Positions 1 through 16,000 of a stretch of 64,000 bases of DNA are shown here, piece after piece; the stretch's first letter is position 1; each line of letters starts with the position of its first letter. This DNA is from Phoronis australis (taxonomy: Eukaryota > Phoronida > Phoronidae), in NCBI GenBank assembly GCA_002633005.1, contig NMRA01000055.1:864282-928281 (forward strand), given 5' to 3'. Below the pieces are notes generated by a model. That model searched no databases. It was given only the letters and a program-made list of their open reading frames with translations, and had not been told where the DNA came from. The position numbers and the translations under genes were made by a program.

Positions 1-3000
1 CAGTCATAGTGAGGATGATGGTGACATCCAAATTACAACATGAAAACTGATCTGAAGGGTGAGTAACACACAGAACAAGAACGTCTCCCACAAAGTTATC
101 GGAAAATGAATGGCACGGACTGAACACATCACCGAAGTTTAATTTTGTTCTCGTCTGATATAATTGGCTTCGCCGGTGACTCGCAAAATGCTATCAAATC
201 TGTGGTAATAATGGCACCACAACTGTGATCTTAGTCGGTTATTTTAATCTCCGGTGGGGATGTCAACTCAAAGACAGAAAAAATGACAATTAACGAGCTA
301 ATTTTCTTTTTTCAAAGGGTAACGAGTGTATCATGGTTTCCACAGAAATGATAGTTACCAGTACGTAGACTATAAACAAGTTAAAAAACATTATCTTGGC
401 CATGAATCTCGGTAATCTCATAAAAACAAGGCGGGGATTAAAACCAGGAGCTCTTTATAGGTTGAAATGGAGGCAATTTTTGAAAGAAGAATCCCAATCA
501 CAGATCACCTTCCACAAATCAAAAAAAAAATTTAGAACGATCTTTCCATGAAACACTTCAAATCACAAACAGCGCCATCTTGTGGTCCAACATTTTCAGT
601 CTGCATCACACTTTAAAAGTTTGTTCAAGTTAGCATTCCAAATTTTACATAACAATTCTATGAACCTACTAGGGTTCATTGACGACTGCTTCTGTAGCCG
701 GAAATTTCCACAGCAAGCTTGTTGTAGCTCAAGTGTTGAAGTAGGCAAATTTTTACTCGACCAATTAATCACTATGCAGAGTTCTTAGAGGGGGAAAAGC
801 TTTTTCGGCCGTGATTCAGGAAATGCGGGCGAAAAATGCCACGTTTCGGGAATGGGTATTTATTGAGACTGGGATCGAAACAAGAATCGGGGAAAGGGCC
901 AAAAAACCCTGAGAACTGCGAATGGGACCCCCTTTCCCCCCTTCTTACAGTTCTCGTCAACAACTTCAGACTTTCCCATACTTTGTCAGTAGTTTACCCT
1001 TCTGCTGATGTTTTTAGCAAATAGCATAGCCACTAGACTTTTCCACTGAAACACTGAACCAACTGAGCAAGCAGTTCCTGGCACAGTCTAAAACACTAGT
1101 GACCCCTGAAGGCTGAAGCAGTCAAGTATACCATCATCAACAGTCTCACTTCTACAAAAACACCTGTGCTAATTGGTCTGAACGTTTTTGCCAATATACC
1201 GAAACACTCAACACTTACGGTAAAATTTCGACAATTTCGGACAAAAATAGCTGCCAAAATTCTTTTTTCTTTCATTTTTTCAGGGGCTTCCAACATTGCT
1301 GTGAATAATTACTAATTATTGAACAATTTCTCAAAATGTCATCTGATAATAGCCAGGGTAAAGAACGTTAAAAATGATAAAGCGTTTACCTATGTGCCAC
1401 TTATCTTTTGTGAAAAAAAATTTACCTTGTCCGCCATATTGCGTCCTGAATAGATGAGATTTTACTGCTGTCTACATGAAATAGTTGTGCCAACATGACC
1501 ATTAACTGAACGCAACTGACCATTCAAGTGCCAAGTTTACCTGACATTCAAGAAATCAATCATCAATGAAGAACAACGCAAAATGATTACCTCATCTAGG
1601 ACTGGAACAGTCAACACGTGACATTTATGTCATATGAACCATTGCAAAGTCTGATAAAAACAAGAGGAAGTGTCATAAACCACGAATTGAAAACCTACGT
1701 TCCAGCTGCACATCATCGGTTTCATACACGATCAAAAAGCGAGTCCTGCAAGTCCAGAGTAGCTCATACCATACTGACTTCTACCCCCCTCTAAACAACC
1801 CTTTTTCAGAAAGTTGCCGTATGAAGTAAAATTTGATGGTTTTTCTCATGTGATATCACAAGATGTAGCGTTACCCACATGACCACAGGTCATATCATTA
1901 GCACCATTTTCAAAATATCTTTGGACAAAATGTCTGTAGATGATGCATTGAAAGTTATATATTCTTTTAACGCGCATCCGCACCTCAGACCTAGACAGCA
2001 TAGTCAGGAGCACTGTGCCAGTGATATGACACAGAGAGGAAGTGGTATGATGCAAAAAATGACAAATAATAAATAACTTGCTTATTTTTTGAAAAAAGAA
2101 TAAAAATAACACTTGATAAACAATTTACCTACGAGTAAATGAAACAAGCAAACAGAACTTTGTTGGTACTATTCACTACCTCAGTTACGAATTCAAGCTC
2201 TGAATCACATATATGGTTTCTCCATTTCCATACTTGTCCGGTTGATTGCCCAAACTCGGCTGACTGGTTGCCCATAATAATGTGATCGAAATTCCCTTCA
2301 AAATCCAGGAGTTTTTCAGAACGTAGGCCTACGTAATGATCGATCAGTGTCACTGGAACCTTGCCTTATTTCGCTGATAAAAATACCCCATCTTGTCCTC
2401 TATTGAATGGGGCACACAACGGGTTTTGGCTTATGCGCAGTTCTAAATTATTATACTCGAGTGGGAAAACATGGAAAAGATTCGCGTAAGCAACACATGG
2501 ACAGCTTATCATGTGCGTCAAGTACGCAATGAAAATTCACATTCACCTTAACGCCAACCCTTCATTTTTGAATTCCTCAGTTTCAGCACACTTGTCGGTA
2601 ACACAGGCAACTACAGTATGTGATTCGTACCCTTAACAAGAATCAGTTACTGATACCCAAGTATAATTGAGACAGGTAGCAGCCAATGAGCACTTGTTGT
2701 GTTACTAAAATTTTTTAAAGCCATGCGATTACCGAGTCAAAGTGTGAAGGTGTTTCCCTTATGTGGTACGATCATGGAAACTTCTTCCTGACCATTGAAC
2801 AGAGGTAACAGGATACGACTGTGAAAAGCAATTTGGTAGTTCATGTAAATGTAATACCTAAGTATTAGAGAAAACCAGTGCAGCTGAAATTTGCAGAATT
2901 CTGAACATTTGAAACTGAACACTAGTTCAATCCTCTTGGAGTTACAACAACCATGATTGCAATGATTATGTAATGGACATATGGATGTACTCTCAATAGA

Positions 3001-4771
3001 CACACTAACAACTGACATTACAGAAACCATGCACCTATTTATCACGCAACATGCAAGAGAAATGAATTATTTATTTCATGAAGTTTCGAAAGAAACAAAA
3101 TTTCTGATGTATAATTACCGCAATCGTGTTTTACCAAGCATTTACCGTATGTTTTTGTAATTTCACGCGTATGTACGTGTATCTGTATAGAATATAAACA
3201 GAAAAACGATGATTTTGCTTCAAAAAACTTACTTCATATGTAAAACCTTTTTATAAAATATGTCATAAAACAAGCACATTAACTAAAAATTTCGTTTTTC
3301 TGAAATCCAATGTTCAGAAACATTGTAATAACAACTCTGCAATTGCGAACATAGTCAAAATGCTACTGGCAGATTTTGTGACGCTAAAAGGCAGGTATCA
3401 AAACTAAGTCCTGCAAAACATTAATATAGTTTCAGTATCTGTCACTGGGTGGCGCCATTAATTTCCAGCATGCATAATGGATGACAGTGAAATGAATGAA
3501 TTATTCATAGAGCATCAATATACATCGGATAGTCAAACTGTGTTCAGCTTAGCTCCACAGAACAAGCCATTCATAATTTTCATTGAAACAACACGACAAA
3601 CTGACAAAGCAATATTGGTCTAATACACCTGTTTTCACGAAATTAACAAAACGTCAATGCAAGTGCTACAGAACAGTTATTACATTTTCAAAAGCAAGCG
3701 TATCATAAATGTATGTAAACCATAATAACGGCTGCACACTAGTACTCATTTATATCAATGGTAATTAAATAACGGTTAAGTAATTGATACCTAAAATACC
3801 GGTATTCTTATCGATTCTATTTCTCCTCCACAAACTGCCGACAACGCTTGCGTTTCTACTAACACGAGTACTTTTTGTTGACGCTTAGCTCTTGCTGGCT
3901 GTTTGATATACCCTAAACCTGCCGGTTTTGGTAGAACTTTTGTTGTACCCAGGCCGTTTACTTCAAAAGATTCACATGAGCAGGGAAAAGAAGCCTACCG
4001 TATGTTTATCTAGATGTGTTAATCAATGAATTGCAGAGACTGGACTTGCTTTGACAGCAATTTCCTTCGATTAAGTCGCTTCAGCAAGGATTTAATTGCA
4101 AAATTTTGTCTTGAAACACGAGTTTGAACAGGAGTATGTACGGCAGTATGGCACATTTAAGCAAACGAGTCGGATACATGTTCATGCCAAATTTTGGAAT
4201 TAGATCAATGAAACTTTCTTAAAAAATTCTACCTGTCAACTTATTAATTCCATTCTTTCACTATCAATGAACTTTTTAGTACAATTCACCAAGACATTGT
4301 CACATTATCCAATTAATGACTGATTGGTAAAAAGTCAAAAATCATATTCCATAGGCTTTCTACTTCCAGAAAATATATACTTTTACCAAAATAAAATGAA
4401 CATTTTTGAAGATATTTAGCAAAATACATCAACTTGTCCATAAAGTCCTACATAACCTAAAGTCAGGCCACGCGGTGTACCTCTACTTTACAAATGTATG
4501 AATGAAAGGTGAATGAATGCCAGAAATTCCACAGAGTTATTTTCCATCAACAAAGACATGCTTCCACCAACAAAAGGTGACATGCAAATTTAATCATATA
4601 TCTGCAATGTGCCTACTGAATTACAAAGTTGTTCCCCCAATTGTACAACTTGGTTTAGAAGACTGTTGACATGGCAGAACTATAATGCAGCCTTTACAAC
4701 AAGCTCTTCATCACATTGTACTCAAATATAAGGCAATGCAGTTTCTATGAAGCTGTCCTCACTGTAGTCCT
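1..4771. other. Non-coding, no gene recognised
   Basis: AT-rich sequence. Open frames are all under about 105 codons, without domains, signal peptides or splice context. I see no repeat or RNA gene. Confidence 0.6.
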
Positions 4772-4940
4772 GTTCAACCTAGGACCAACCCAGGTTCAAA
4801 TAAACCTGATTAGAGTTCAGAAGTCGTCTCGTGGCTAGAAAATTTCGCTAAAATCACGCGTTCTCATTTAAAATACATGGCAATGTCTCACATAATCTCG
4901 TGAAGTCTTGCTTTTTAGCGAGGTCCTAGCGTTACTGAAC
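4772..4940 (+). mobile_element. MITE-like family 3, copy 1
   Basis: GTTCAACCTAGGACC at the left and GGTCCTAGCGTTACTGAAC at the right form inverted ends. The core is TCTCATTTAAAATACATGGC...TCTCGTGAAGTCTTGC. Confidence 0.7.
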
Positions 4941-5373
4941 TGCAAAGTTAACTGAAAGATTCATAACGGCTTTGATAGTTAACGTGTTTTGAAGTACGCA
5001 GCATGCGACGCAGTGGTCATCGAAGTAATCACAAGGTAGCACTGTTGCATCGGGTGCACGCTAGATTTTTTTAATGTGATAATTTGGAAACTTTTACATG
5101 TGCCAATTGACATAAAACTTATTTCTAATTCGTTTGGTGATTATTCAAGCAAAATATAAGCAACTACAGTTAAAACTGTTGTAACCAGCCAAATTAAAAA
5201 ATAGGAAGTCAGCCAGTCTCATTGACTCTGCATTCATTTTTACTTCAAAACAACACGAATGACCTGCATAGATAGTGATCACTTATACTTCAGTTACACA
5301 CCAACATGCATAGACTGAGATCAATAGGGAGTAGGGCATTGTGTTTGGTCAATAGATGTGAATCCAGGCGTGC

Positions 5374-5507
5374 GTTCAGTAGATGCTAGGACCTATGCTA
5401 GGACCTAGCTAAAACCTAAGTCACGTGCTCTCATTTAAAATACACGGCACTATCTCACGTAATCTCGCGAAGTCTTGCTTTTTTGCAAGGTCCTAGCGTT
5501 ACTGAAC
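5374..5507 (+). mobile_element. MITE-like family 3, copy 2
   Basis: 134 bp, with inverted ends GTTCAGTAGATGCTAGGACCT and AGGTCCTAGCGTTACTGAAC. The core is about 85% like copy 1. Core-only relics occur near 11760-11880, 27262-27335, 46970-47050 and 55700-55760. Confidence 0.75.
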
Positions 5508-8500
5508 GGGAGGCAGGACTAAGATGTGGTCATTCCCTGTCAGGTACATGTCACATTTAATTGTTCCATGGATAGTTAGTACATGCCAGGGGAATAGTAA
5601 GTAACATGGAATTATGTGTTTCCATGACAACCAGGGATTTTCGTTTTGAGGAAAGATAATGTCAAAAACTGTCGCGATTTCTTTTAAAAGTGAGCAAGAA
5701 TTGATATTTGGATTTGGAATTGTCACCCTATGGAGTTGATGTTAAACCAGAGATAAACGTAAGGTCATACTATTTTAAAGTCACTGTTTTTTAACTTAAT
5801 GACAATATGACATACAATTTGTTGCTAGATGGCCAAAGAGTAAATGATGGACATTGTTCTTCATTCTTGTATGGATTTTACGACTCGAACTTCATGAATT
5901 TTTTATGAATTCCCCATGCCGTCAAAACTGTCAAGTGCGTTGGCATATTGGAACGATTGACGCAAAAATGTCCACCTCAAAATATCCCCATCAATTTCGT
6001 CCGTCGTCCACCCCAGAATTGGATCGAGCTAAAGATACTTTTGTGTTCTCACAGCACTGAAGAGGCAAATGCATTATCCCTATTCTTGATGTGATGTATA
6101 TTTACACTTTGTGCTAAACTTGAACCCTGGCGTACAACAATTTAGTCGCTGGACACCAATACAAAACTCACAGAAAAGGATTATCATTGTTGTCCCTACA
6201 CCATTGTACAATAAGCTTATCATTTAAAACACCAATGCAACTCCAAAACAGCAGAATTTTAGCTTATCTCTTCGAGCCACGCAACAACCAAGCAAACAAA
6301 TGAACAGATTTGTACAAGCGAGACAATCGCGAATGACGTCTTTGGCCAGACACTGACGAAACGAAATCCCAGACAACTGAATTGCAAAAACTTACTGAGA
6401 ACTGTGACCACATAAACTAGAGAACAGAAACTAGTCACTTGCTGTAAATGTGTCAGTCTTTCAATGAAAAATTGTGGGTTCGTTTGTAATCCGTTGGCAT
6501 GTATCGCTATTGATTTTTGAGAAATCTCCATTATCTACTTGATAAGCTTATGTACTACTATTTTCAAATGTACGTGTGTCAAGGAGATTCATTATGATCA
6601 CAATATTACCATGAATTCTTAAAACTTTGATTAGAGCCCAACAATAAGAAATTTTATATAGGTGCAGATGACAATTAGGTCAGGGGAAAAGATGAGCTCC
6701 CAGACTCTAAATACAACAAAGTTTTCACAGAGGAATACGGAGTCTATTAATTAAGGGAAACAGTTGGACAGCTGATATCTGAAGATTATTTAATGAAATC
6801 CATTACAGAATATTCTTCGATAATCGCAACGCTATTTATGTATTTAGCACAACGGCAGTGTATAACTGTGAACCAAGTGCCCAAAAAGTGTGCTGCAGTA
6901 GTCCAAGAAATGGATATTATTTGAACTCCACCAGGATTGTATGGACACTGAACGTTACGAGGAATTTGAGTTTTCTTGATTATGAAGATTGCGACATGGG
7001 TGATTTTGGAGTTAAGAGTATTTTTCAAATAGGTTGTTCTGTATCGTCAGTCTCGAAATAGACTTGGCTTCTCATACAATTCCCAAAATATACATTTTCA
7101 TACATCCTCATAGTGTGCAAGAGCAAGGCGAATGATCCTTTGTTGTTAATTGATAGTTTTGAATTTGATAGTCAACATTTATTTTTCTGAAATTTGGTAC
7201 ATGTTCCGACTTTGATGACAATATCTACTTTTCTCTGTCCCAAAATGGAAAATTTTTCACGTAATCAAATATTTCGCCCAAAACCAACATCTTCAATAGT
7301 ACCAAATTTATATGTAATCATGTTTAAGTTTTACACCATCAGTACAGTCGTATAATGTATTACCATAAAATTACCATAAAATGTTATCATGTACCACTAG
7401 TAATAAAAGTACATCAGAAATGTCTGAATGTTAAGCGGTTGGTCATGTGACTTATTTCCATATTCATTGTCAGTATCAATGAATCTCTAATGCACAGTTT
7501 GTAAACTCAGTGTAGTCGTAGGTATCCCTGTTTCATGAAGAAGAACAACTTTTACTATAACCTCCAAAGATGATGATCGACACCGCGTGTACAAAACACC
7601 GCCATTCATTTTCGAGTCCTATCTTTTTCCATTCAGGTAGCCATATGTTCAAGGTCAAGCAACATTTAACAGCATATATCATCATGTACTTGTTGCAGAC
7701 TTTATTACACCCAAGCACACCCAGATGTTACCAGGGTCAAAACGGTGAAAAACAATTTGGTAAAGTTTGGTGAGCCAAAGCATGACCCAAATAACATCAC
7801 TGGTTAAAAATGCCAAAAAGTACATACCAGTTAATAGGGTGGGTTGTTTTCAGGGGTGCTAAATGAAAAGGGGGCTGTCACAGGACATAAATAGCTATCA
7901 GGGACATGACATAAGTGATGGGTCTCTGCAGATTCTATCATGCGTGAAAAACATAAAAGGGCAGACTATTGACTTGAATGCACCTTAACAAGTACATTTA
8001 CCACATCTTTTGTCATTCTAAGTTCATTCACCACATCTTTTGTCATTCCGCACAAGACAGAGATTTTTCCATGCCCAAGTAACGAACCAATAAAAACCGG
8101 GCTTGTAACGAGGACCTTAACCAAGGGACAAACATAGTAGAAGTGACTGGAATGTGTCCATTTCAATGATACTAAAACGACTGCCAGCCTATCTTTGTCC
8201 CAGGATTCTCAAACTTCACCAACCCTGTAAGTGACTGTTGAATCTCTGAACCTAAAGGTGTTGAGCTCCAAATTATTTTTGACTTTCTCTGTTCTATTTC
8301 AAAACAAAGTCTAGATACCTGTCTAAGATAAGGTGCTTGTGGCTGGCTGTCGTTTTCAGAAATCCCCAGTAAGCTGTATGGGTGTGCCCTGTGATCCTAA
8401 TGTAATGGATGTTCTATTTCTTATCAGTATCCAAAACTCAATGTTCTGCCCACTTGTGCCTTGTTAGGTGGCTGTCTGTGTTTATCATTAAAATGTGACT

Positions 8501-9227
8501 CCTTGACCTTTTTGGGTGTTTTCTAGTCCAGGCAGTTGGCCAAATGAACACCACCATATTGTACACTCATAAACATGGTTATCCAGCTCATGTATAGAAA
8601 TAATCAATAATCCGTCAATACCCGAGAACCTGCTTTCACTAGCCAATCACGTGCAGTCATTGATTTCGATAAGACGAGAAAAGAGAATCCGCCCATCTGT
8701 CAGTGGTGACAGAACTCTTAACTGCATAAAAAAGCTGAAGAAAGTATTGAAAAATGGTCTCACAAGACCTTTCAGTTATTACTACCAATCATTTTCGAGC
8801 TACCACACTGTAGCACTGCAGTCCTACCTTCAAATTAAGACAAAATAGCTTCGAGACAGTTAAATTTGTTGGGTCCTGTTGATATGAAACAAAATTTTGG
8901 GTGAATCCAGGGGTTACTCCCATAGAAAAACTTATTCGGGATGTGCTTCTTGAAAGCGTGAATTTTTCATGGCAAGCTTCTCTACGATCACCTGCCTTTT
9001 CCTGACAAAATTCCCCATGAAATGGTACAAACTGGGACTTCGGAACACTACAAAAATCTACATTAGGGTTTTTAATAATATCGATATTTTATACTGTGGT
9101 TAAAAAAAATGTGACCATTTTGAACATGCACCATCATACACTGTTTCAGGCTTAACGGGTTAAATAGACAGCTGCCAATTAGAAACCCTACAAAGAGTTG
9201 GCTTACGACTATAACTCCTACAAAAGA

Positions 9228-9297
9228 AGTGGCGGATTTAGAAGGGGGCCAAGGGAGCCATGAACCCCACTAACTCAAAATCCTGGATCCGCCCCTG
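9228..9297 (+). mobile_element. MITE-like family 1, short copy
   Basis: Starts AGTGGCGGATTTAG and ends CTGGATCCGCCCCTG; these ends are imperfect inverted repeats of each other. The interior is largely deleted (70 bp). It is flanked by AAAAGA / AAAAGG. Confidence 0.7.
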
Positions 9298-12200
9298 AAA
9301 AGGATAGTGTTTATGGAAAAAGCAATACCAAAAGGTGACTTTTTAATGCTGCTGACCACAAATGACTCCCTCCTAAGAGTTATCTGTTATTTTACCATCT
9401 CCATTACTGTAATTCTCCTATTGATTCGTACACTCAGAATAGTTTGCACTTTTTATATTCTAATACACCAATGAATTTTTTCAGTGCAGTTTCTCTGCAA
9501 TCTCTTCGACTCACTGTAATGAGTTTGAATTCACCTTGATGAGTTTGGGTTACTCGTGAGGAGTTTGAACAAATTTAGAACAAGTTTAAACTTTTGGAGA
9601 CATGTTATTTTATAACAAATTAGTACATTTCCAACTTTTAGCATCCGTTCAATGCATTTATTACAAGACTTAAAACACTTCAAATCTCCACAGTATAAAC
9701 AAAGACTTTCAAACACGGTCATGAATTTTGTAAATTCTGTGGAGTCCAAATATTCTGTTATTTATGCATAGTTGGCGTATTCTAATTAGTACCCTAATAG
9801 CATACACCCTTGTAAAAACCTTTTAAGATTTCACACATCGCACGTCGCAATTACTTCATTGTACTCTTGTCTACCAATTAACTGCTATATTGCTCAACTC
9901 CTATCTTAAGTCATGTCCAGATATACCCTAGAATGACCTGCCTTAGTTCAACTTGCCCAGGTACCTGAGCTTCCAAACCATACACAACGAACGCTTTACA
10001 ACAACAAAAACGAGTGTTCTACCTATGTGGAATGTTGAAACTTGGTAGTTGAATGTTAATGTTTTTCCTCTCAAAGCTTTAAATTTTTGGTCTAGCGTTT
10101 GGAGATTGCCAGTAGAGAATGGTTCGAGTTGAATAGCCAAATGTAAGCGTGTTCAGGTTAGAAGAAGACACGGCATGAAAATGAAGGTGCTAACTCACAA
10201 GACGTGATGCGCCATTGGAATACATACGCAATCCACCACATTAGTTACAACGGTTATCAATGGAATGCACGCGAGATCCACCACATGCGCTACCAGGCGA
10301 AATTTATCACCTTAAAAGCAAATGCCTACTTGCCTACTGGTAATACTTCAATCAAATTTCCACTGTATATTCAGTATAATAAAAGTCCTCAACGCTCACT
10401 AATACCCTTATCCATGAGACTAATGTCATATTCCACTACTCAGGTAATTGATACAATTACATATTGTAGTTGAATCTGTAGAAACTTAAAGACAAGCTCA
10501 CAAGGAGATTCATTATCACCAATTTCCGATAAAATAATTGCCAAAATTACCACTTTCAATTTTTCAACGACTTCCCTGCTTCTAACATTGCTCTAAAATT
10601 TTCAAAACATTTAGTTTACTAATAGCTGCAAAATTTAAACATGGTGCTACATCTGTTACAAGGAAAAATTGACAAAATGAAATTCCACTTGCCAACCAGA
10701 TTGTGCCCCACAATGGTAATATTTCGCCACAGACAACGTCAAATCACCATAAGTGCCAGCACAATAAAACATGGGAATCTTTTGAAAACATCACTTCACC
10801 CAACATTACTGTTCCCCACGGTATTTTTACAGTCAGGAGTTTGGCACACATGAAGGTTATTCATACATTTTGCCAACCACATGCAGACATTTACTGACAT
10901 TTGGACCCAAGGTCCGTGTCATTAAAGTGGCTTAAGATATATGTCAGAAATTTGGTCTAACACTCTACACAACTATTTCTAAAAAATAATTAAATCTCAC
11001 TTTCGCAAAAGTACAAAGTCTCTGAGAATGCACCCGTAACTGCGTGCACAAATTATTTCTAAGCTGAGATGAGCTAATTACCAGTATGTAGGGTTCGACG
11101 CTTAGCAATATTCCCTCATCGGCAGATGAGAAATGCACTCTCCAAAACAAGAAAACCCCACATGCAAGCCCCAACAAATGATACATAGCGGGATATCTTA
11201 GTTCAATGACCAACGAACTGAGCAAATCGCAAAGGTGACCTTTTTTAGTCAAACGGAAAATTAGGAGTATACCGTATACTTAGCAAACACCAATGTCTCC
11301 ATTGGGCCCAATATGCCATGCAAGCGTCCCACCTAAGGGAAAAGCAGACGGTCAGGACACACAGTCTGTATATGAGTGATGAACAAGTCCTTCCAGTATT
11401 CTCCAAACAATGCCAACTCCCATCTGATTACTTCCTAGTATTTTGAGCGCATGCCTCCATGAGTGCATGGTGACTGTGGCGACATGTTATCAAACAAAAT
11501 CTGCCCTGCCAAAGCTAAACCTTCATTTGGTAATTATACATTGAGAGCCAAAAAGACAAAATTACTAACTTTGGCCACTTTTAGTAACTTTGCGTTTTTT
11601 GCACAAAGCTAAAATGGAGTTACATTTTATCGAAACAGGATTCCGTTTGCTTGATATTTGAGGATTTCGAGTTTAATTTTCATTGTGGAGATCACTGAAC
11701 AATACACAGAGGGGAATTAAGTACATTGCTAAATACACATAAAATGCCGGGTACGGTACGTTCCGTAGCTACGAGAACCTTGCCAAAACGCAAGCTTACT
11801 TTGCAAAGTATCACCATGAATTACGAGTCAAGCACGTGATCACGAGTGATCTTCGCACGTGAGGTTCTTGTGTCAACCAAAATCCGCCCTATCAATTGAG
11901 ATCCTCAGTTGACATTAGGCACCAACATTTTACCAATTCTCATTGGAAACTAGAACTTAACCCTACCTTTAGAAAGCAGACATCAGTTTGCTAAGCTGTT
12001 GAATGTAAATGAGATACCCTGGCTCGAAATAATTTAAATGCTACGGGTAATATCACATTCACTCTCCCAATTAACTTCATGTGAAATGAACATGTGTAAA
12101 TGATGGATTCTATTTCAAACATCCCTATCGATCATCAAAAACTTACACAAAATTATGCACCAATGAACAGTCTGTTCATAACGGGCCATACCGATCATTA

Positions 12201-12945
12201 TATTCTAACATAAGTCCTATTAGCGTACTGTATTTAAAATTAAATGTCAACAATAATCAGCTAATCAGCAGACAAGCATGGTATTTTTCTGAAGCTAGTT
12301 TCTGTACAGTTGTCAGACAGATTGGACCCAACTTGTTCAGCCTAAGTATTTAGCCTTCCTGTTGCCTCAGTAAACCATATAAAACCCTCATCAGTTTAGG
12401 ACACAGTAAAACTGGATAAGTGATATGTCATTTCTTGGGTCACTATATCCATAACATCATTTTAGCTTACCAGTTCCATACAAACGCCAATGTAAAAACC
12501 TGTTTTAACAAATAGTGGGTGTTCACAACAATGTTGGAAAGTGACAAAAACCATACATTTTTGCAATTTATTCTTGTTAGGAATTGGTGAGATTTTACAG
12601 TACAGGATCAAACTGCTAGAGCTGGGGTGTGAACCAAATGAAACTGGCATTTAGTAGTATAGGGACCTATGTCTCACACACCCATCACATGTGGTGTCTG
12701 GCCAACACATGTCTGTGAATGATATACTGGTGCCCACAAAAGAATTACATAATGGTCCAGTACTAGATCTACAGAGAAGGTAACAAAAGTTAGTCTAGGG
12801 ACCAATGTGATATATGACCCCATCTGGGAGCACTTTTAGGTTGTCTCACACCTTATTTATGGCCTACATTCTACCTCATATTGGTATACATTTTCTGAAA
12901 GAAAAAGATCAGGGAATGTGAACATATGCTTTATATTTATGTACC

Positions 12946-13001
12946 ATTATCATTATTATTATTATTACTATTACTATTATTATTATTATTATTATTATTA
13001 C
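12946..13001. repeat. (ATT)n microsatellite
   Basis: About 56 bp of ATT units with a few CATT/ACT interruptions. Confidence 0.95.
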
Positions 13002-16000
13002 ACCAAACAAATGCTTTGTTAATATTTCAATATTCTATCCTATAGCTAGGCTACTATAAGACATTTGGTTTGAGGAATTGCATTCATAGAAATGTTTGTT
13101 CAGCCCTTAAAAGGGATCAAATTTGACCATTAATTTTGGTGAGAAGTCGCTGTATTCTCGCTTACGCTAAGCCTACTTGTCAATGCGTGGTGGCAAAAAA
13201 GTACTAAATCCTGAATGAAAACCTTGATAACTAGGCAAGTTCGAGTGACCTGGAATATAAATTCTGCCAATAAGTGCAATAACGCCCAACAAAGGAGATA
13301 AAAATAGATACAATTTCAAAGGAAAAATGACCTGAAAACTAAGCGAATACAACACAAGGGTTGCAAGAAATACACAAGGACACTGGGCATGCACTGACAA
13401 TGGAGAAAACACATTCCCGCAATCCAATGGGAAAACTATTGGCATTTGCCACATCACTGATCAAGGAATTTACCTATTGACAAAAAATGTCCAGATCAAT
13501 TATTAAAGTTTAGCAGATGGGACTTCTAGAATTTAACCCAAGGCATCTTAGATATCTAGGTCACTTGGAAGTGAATATTCGTAGATTTGCCTCATGGTGA
13601 AAACGAAAAGGAAAGAGGAAAATTGTCAATGTTGTTACAAAATGACAACATTTAGTGTTAGCGCATGCAATTTCAAAAAATTAGGCAGCTCAGAAAACAA
13701 GAAGCCGGAAGCTATAATAGAAAAATTAGTTAAGTTATTTGGACTCTTAATTTACAAAAAAATGCAACTTGTAATTGTTGAAATAAAAATAAACATTTTT
13801 AAAATTTATATAAACCAAAGTTCCTAGGTATTGGAATTTTAATACAATCAAGATACGTCATCAACTAAAATATACACAAACAAGAAAACCGGCATGTATT
13901 TTCTGGCAAAGAAATGTAGTATTGTACGGTAGTAAAACAGATCTGAGGACTTCGGATAAAAAAGGAAACACCCTAAAAATCAAAGAACACAATACACACT
14001 CTATGAGATTTGACGCAAAACAAACAACAATTTCAAAAATGAACAAAACTTCTTCATTAGCTGCATTGACTGGACTGAGGACTTTTGCTCATTATTACTG
14101 AGCCCCATGCATGAAGATGTGAATATCATAATTGCAAAAATTTTTGTTATTTGTAAAGAATTTGAAACCAAGGGATGCCCTCAGATTATTCGTTGAATAG
14201 TAGCATATCCCTGCAGATTATCCTTGTAAGAAAACAAAATATTCTGATAAAAATCTTAGTCAGGAGTGCCATGCTTAGGACATTGAATGCTGCTTTTCGT
14301 GGTCATTTGAAAATCAGAATACACCTTTACACGAAAGCATAATTATAACAACCACTGTAGCGCTGTAGCGAATGATGTCATATATACAGAGTCCACATGT
14401 TACATTTTATAACTTCAAGCATCACCTGTAGGAAACCACACACCTAAAAGGTGAACACTGCAGAACAGTCAAACAACAGAATGACAGAGACATACAGTAA
14501 TGACAAGGGGACGGGAAACAGAAAATCAATGGGGGTCTGGGCCAGAGTTCTAACTTGGTTTCTCACTGACGATGTTTTGAGTTAAGACACCAAATGTCTG
14601 GACTCTATGTACAGTATGTTGTAAATATGACATCGTTCCCTAAAGCACTAGTTGTTTTCTTGTATTGATTTGGCCTAAAATCAGAATCAGAACCAATTCA
14701 CCCTTAGTTGTTGAAAAATGGCTCCTTGCATGAAAGCAAAGACAAGGCCAACACGACACAATACAATTTACCTCCAATGGACCATCAGCTCTCATCCTCC
14801 GGATATCTAACAAAAAACCTGGTACATGTACAATCTCATCATCATTCGAAAATTATTAGAAAAAGTTGCGCAGTTTTATGGTAAATTCACAGAGAATCAA
14901 GCGCAAACATCTGTAGTTCATGTTGTCTGGGACAAAGGAAAGTGACTGTCCACAATGAGCAGCTTACGGTAGACAACAGAAAATTCAAAGACTCAAGTTA
15001 CAAAATTCATATACAAGTCTGAAAGTCAATATACAAGGCCATCAATCCCTCAGTTTTGGGGCCAGATATCAGCCCCATTCCCCCTGAAAAGTATTATTTT
15101 AAAAATCATGCAAAATTCCCATCATGAGGCCCAAAAATTCCCCTCAAGTGATTGAAAATTCCCCTTGATGTTCAAATCATATGTAACTCACACGGGTGAC
15201 AATTTGAAAATGCACAAAAAGTTAGTTTTGGCTACTCAAGGCAGAGCCTGTGAGGGCTTGCAACAGGGTAAGGGTACTATTGATGGTGATCGGGAGTTGG
15301 ATTTTCCTCTAACCCCAAAACAAAAATTTTCCCTCTCAGAAGGCACAGGCACCTTTCCCCTCAGATGAACAAGGGCCCTGATATATTGTAGGGATTTGTG
15401 AGTAAGTCTAACATAAATGCAATTTACTAGTACCAAAAATTCAAAAAGTCCTATTTTTGCTCAAGAAATGACAAATCTCCTAATACTTCAAACTCGTTAC
15501 ATCTATAGGTTTTCAAAGTTGAGGCAAGTAAGCCAAACTTATCATGACAAAATCCAAACTCGATGCAGCGATGAGTCAAAACAGGTTGTAGAGACCATTG
15601 GACACTCATCATAAAACAGAACCGACAGAACTGATCCAAAGATGCTTCATAGAAATATCACTTAGACACAAATAAGTTTGTATTATTTTTGTCCAGAAGC
15701 TTCATTATTCTGAGCGATCCTTTTCACGAAATGTGTTTTTGTCTGAAAGTATGAGGACGGTTGGCATGACATTCAAAATGTGTAATGTGGTTCCATGTTG
15801 ATATAATCGTTAATAAGAGGAAATAGGACTCTAGTTAATAAAAAATCAGTTTGTAATCAAGACAACCTACTTGCAACATTTTGCAGAACCAAAAGTGTGT
15901 AATGCTCTATGCTCTACTGCATATTAACAGAATCTCAATAACCGTTTCAAAGTTAGCTAAGGAAAATTATAGACAGCTATAAATAGTGACCAGGTAAATA

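Noticed and set aside
8000-8055. Repeat of ACCACATCTTTTGTCATTC considered as a CRISPR-like array
   Set aside because: Only two units, no further spacers, eukaryotic context.
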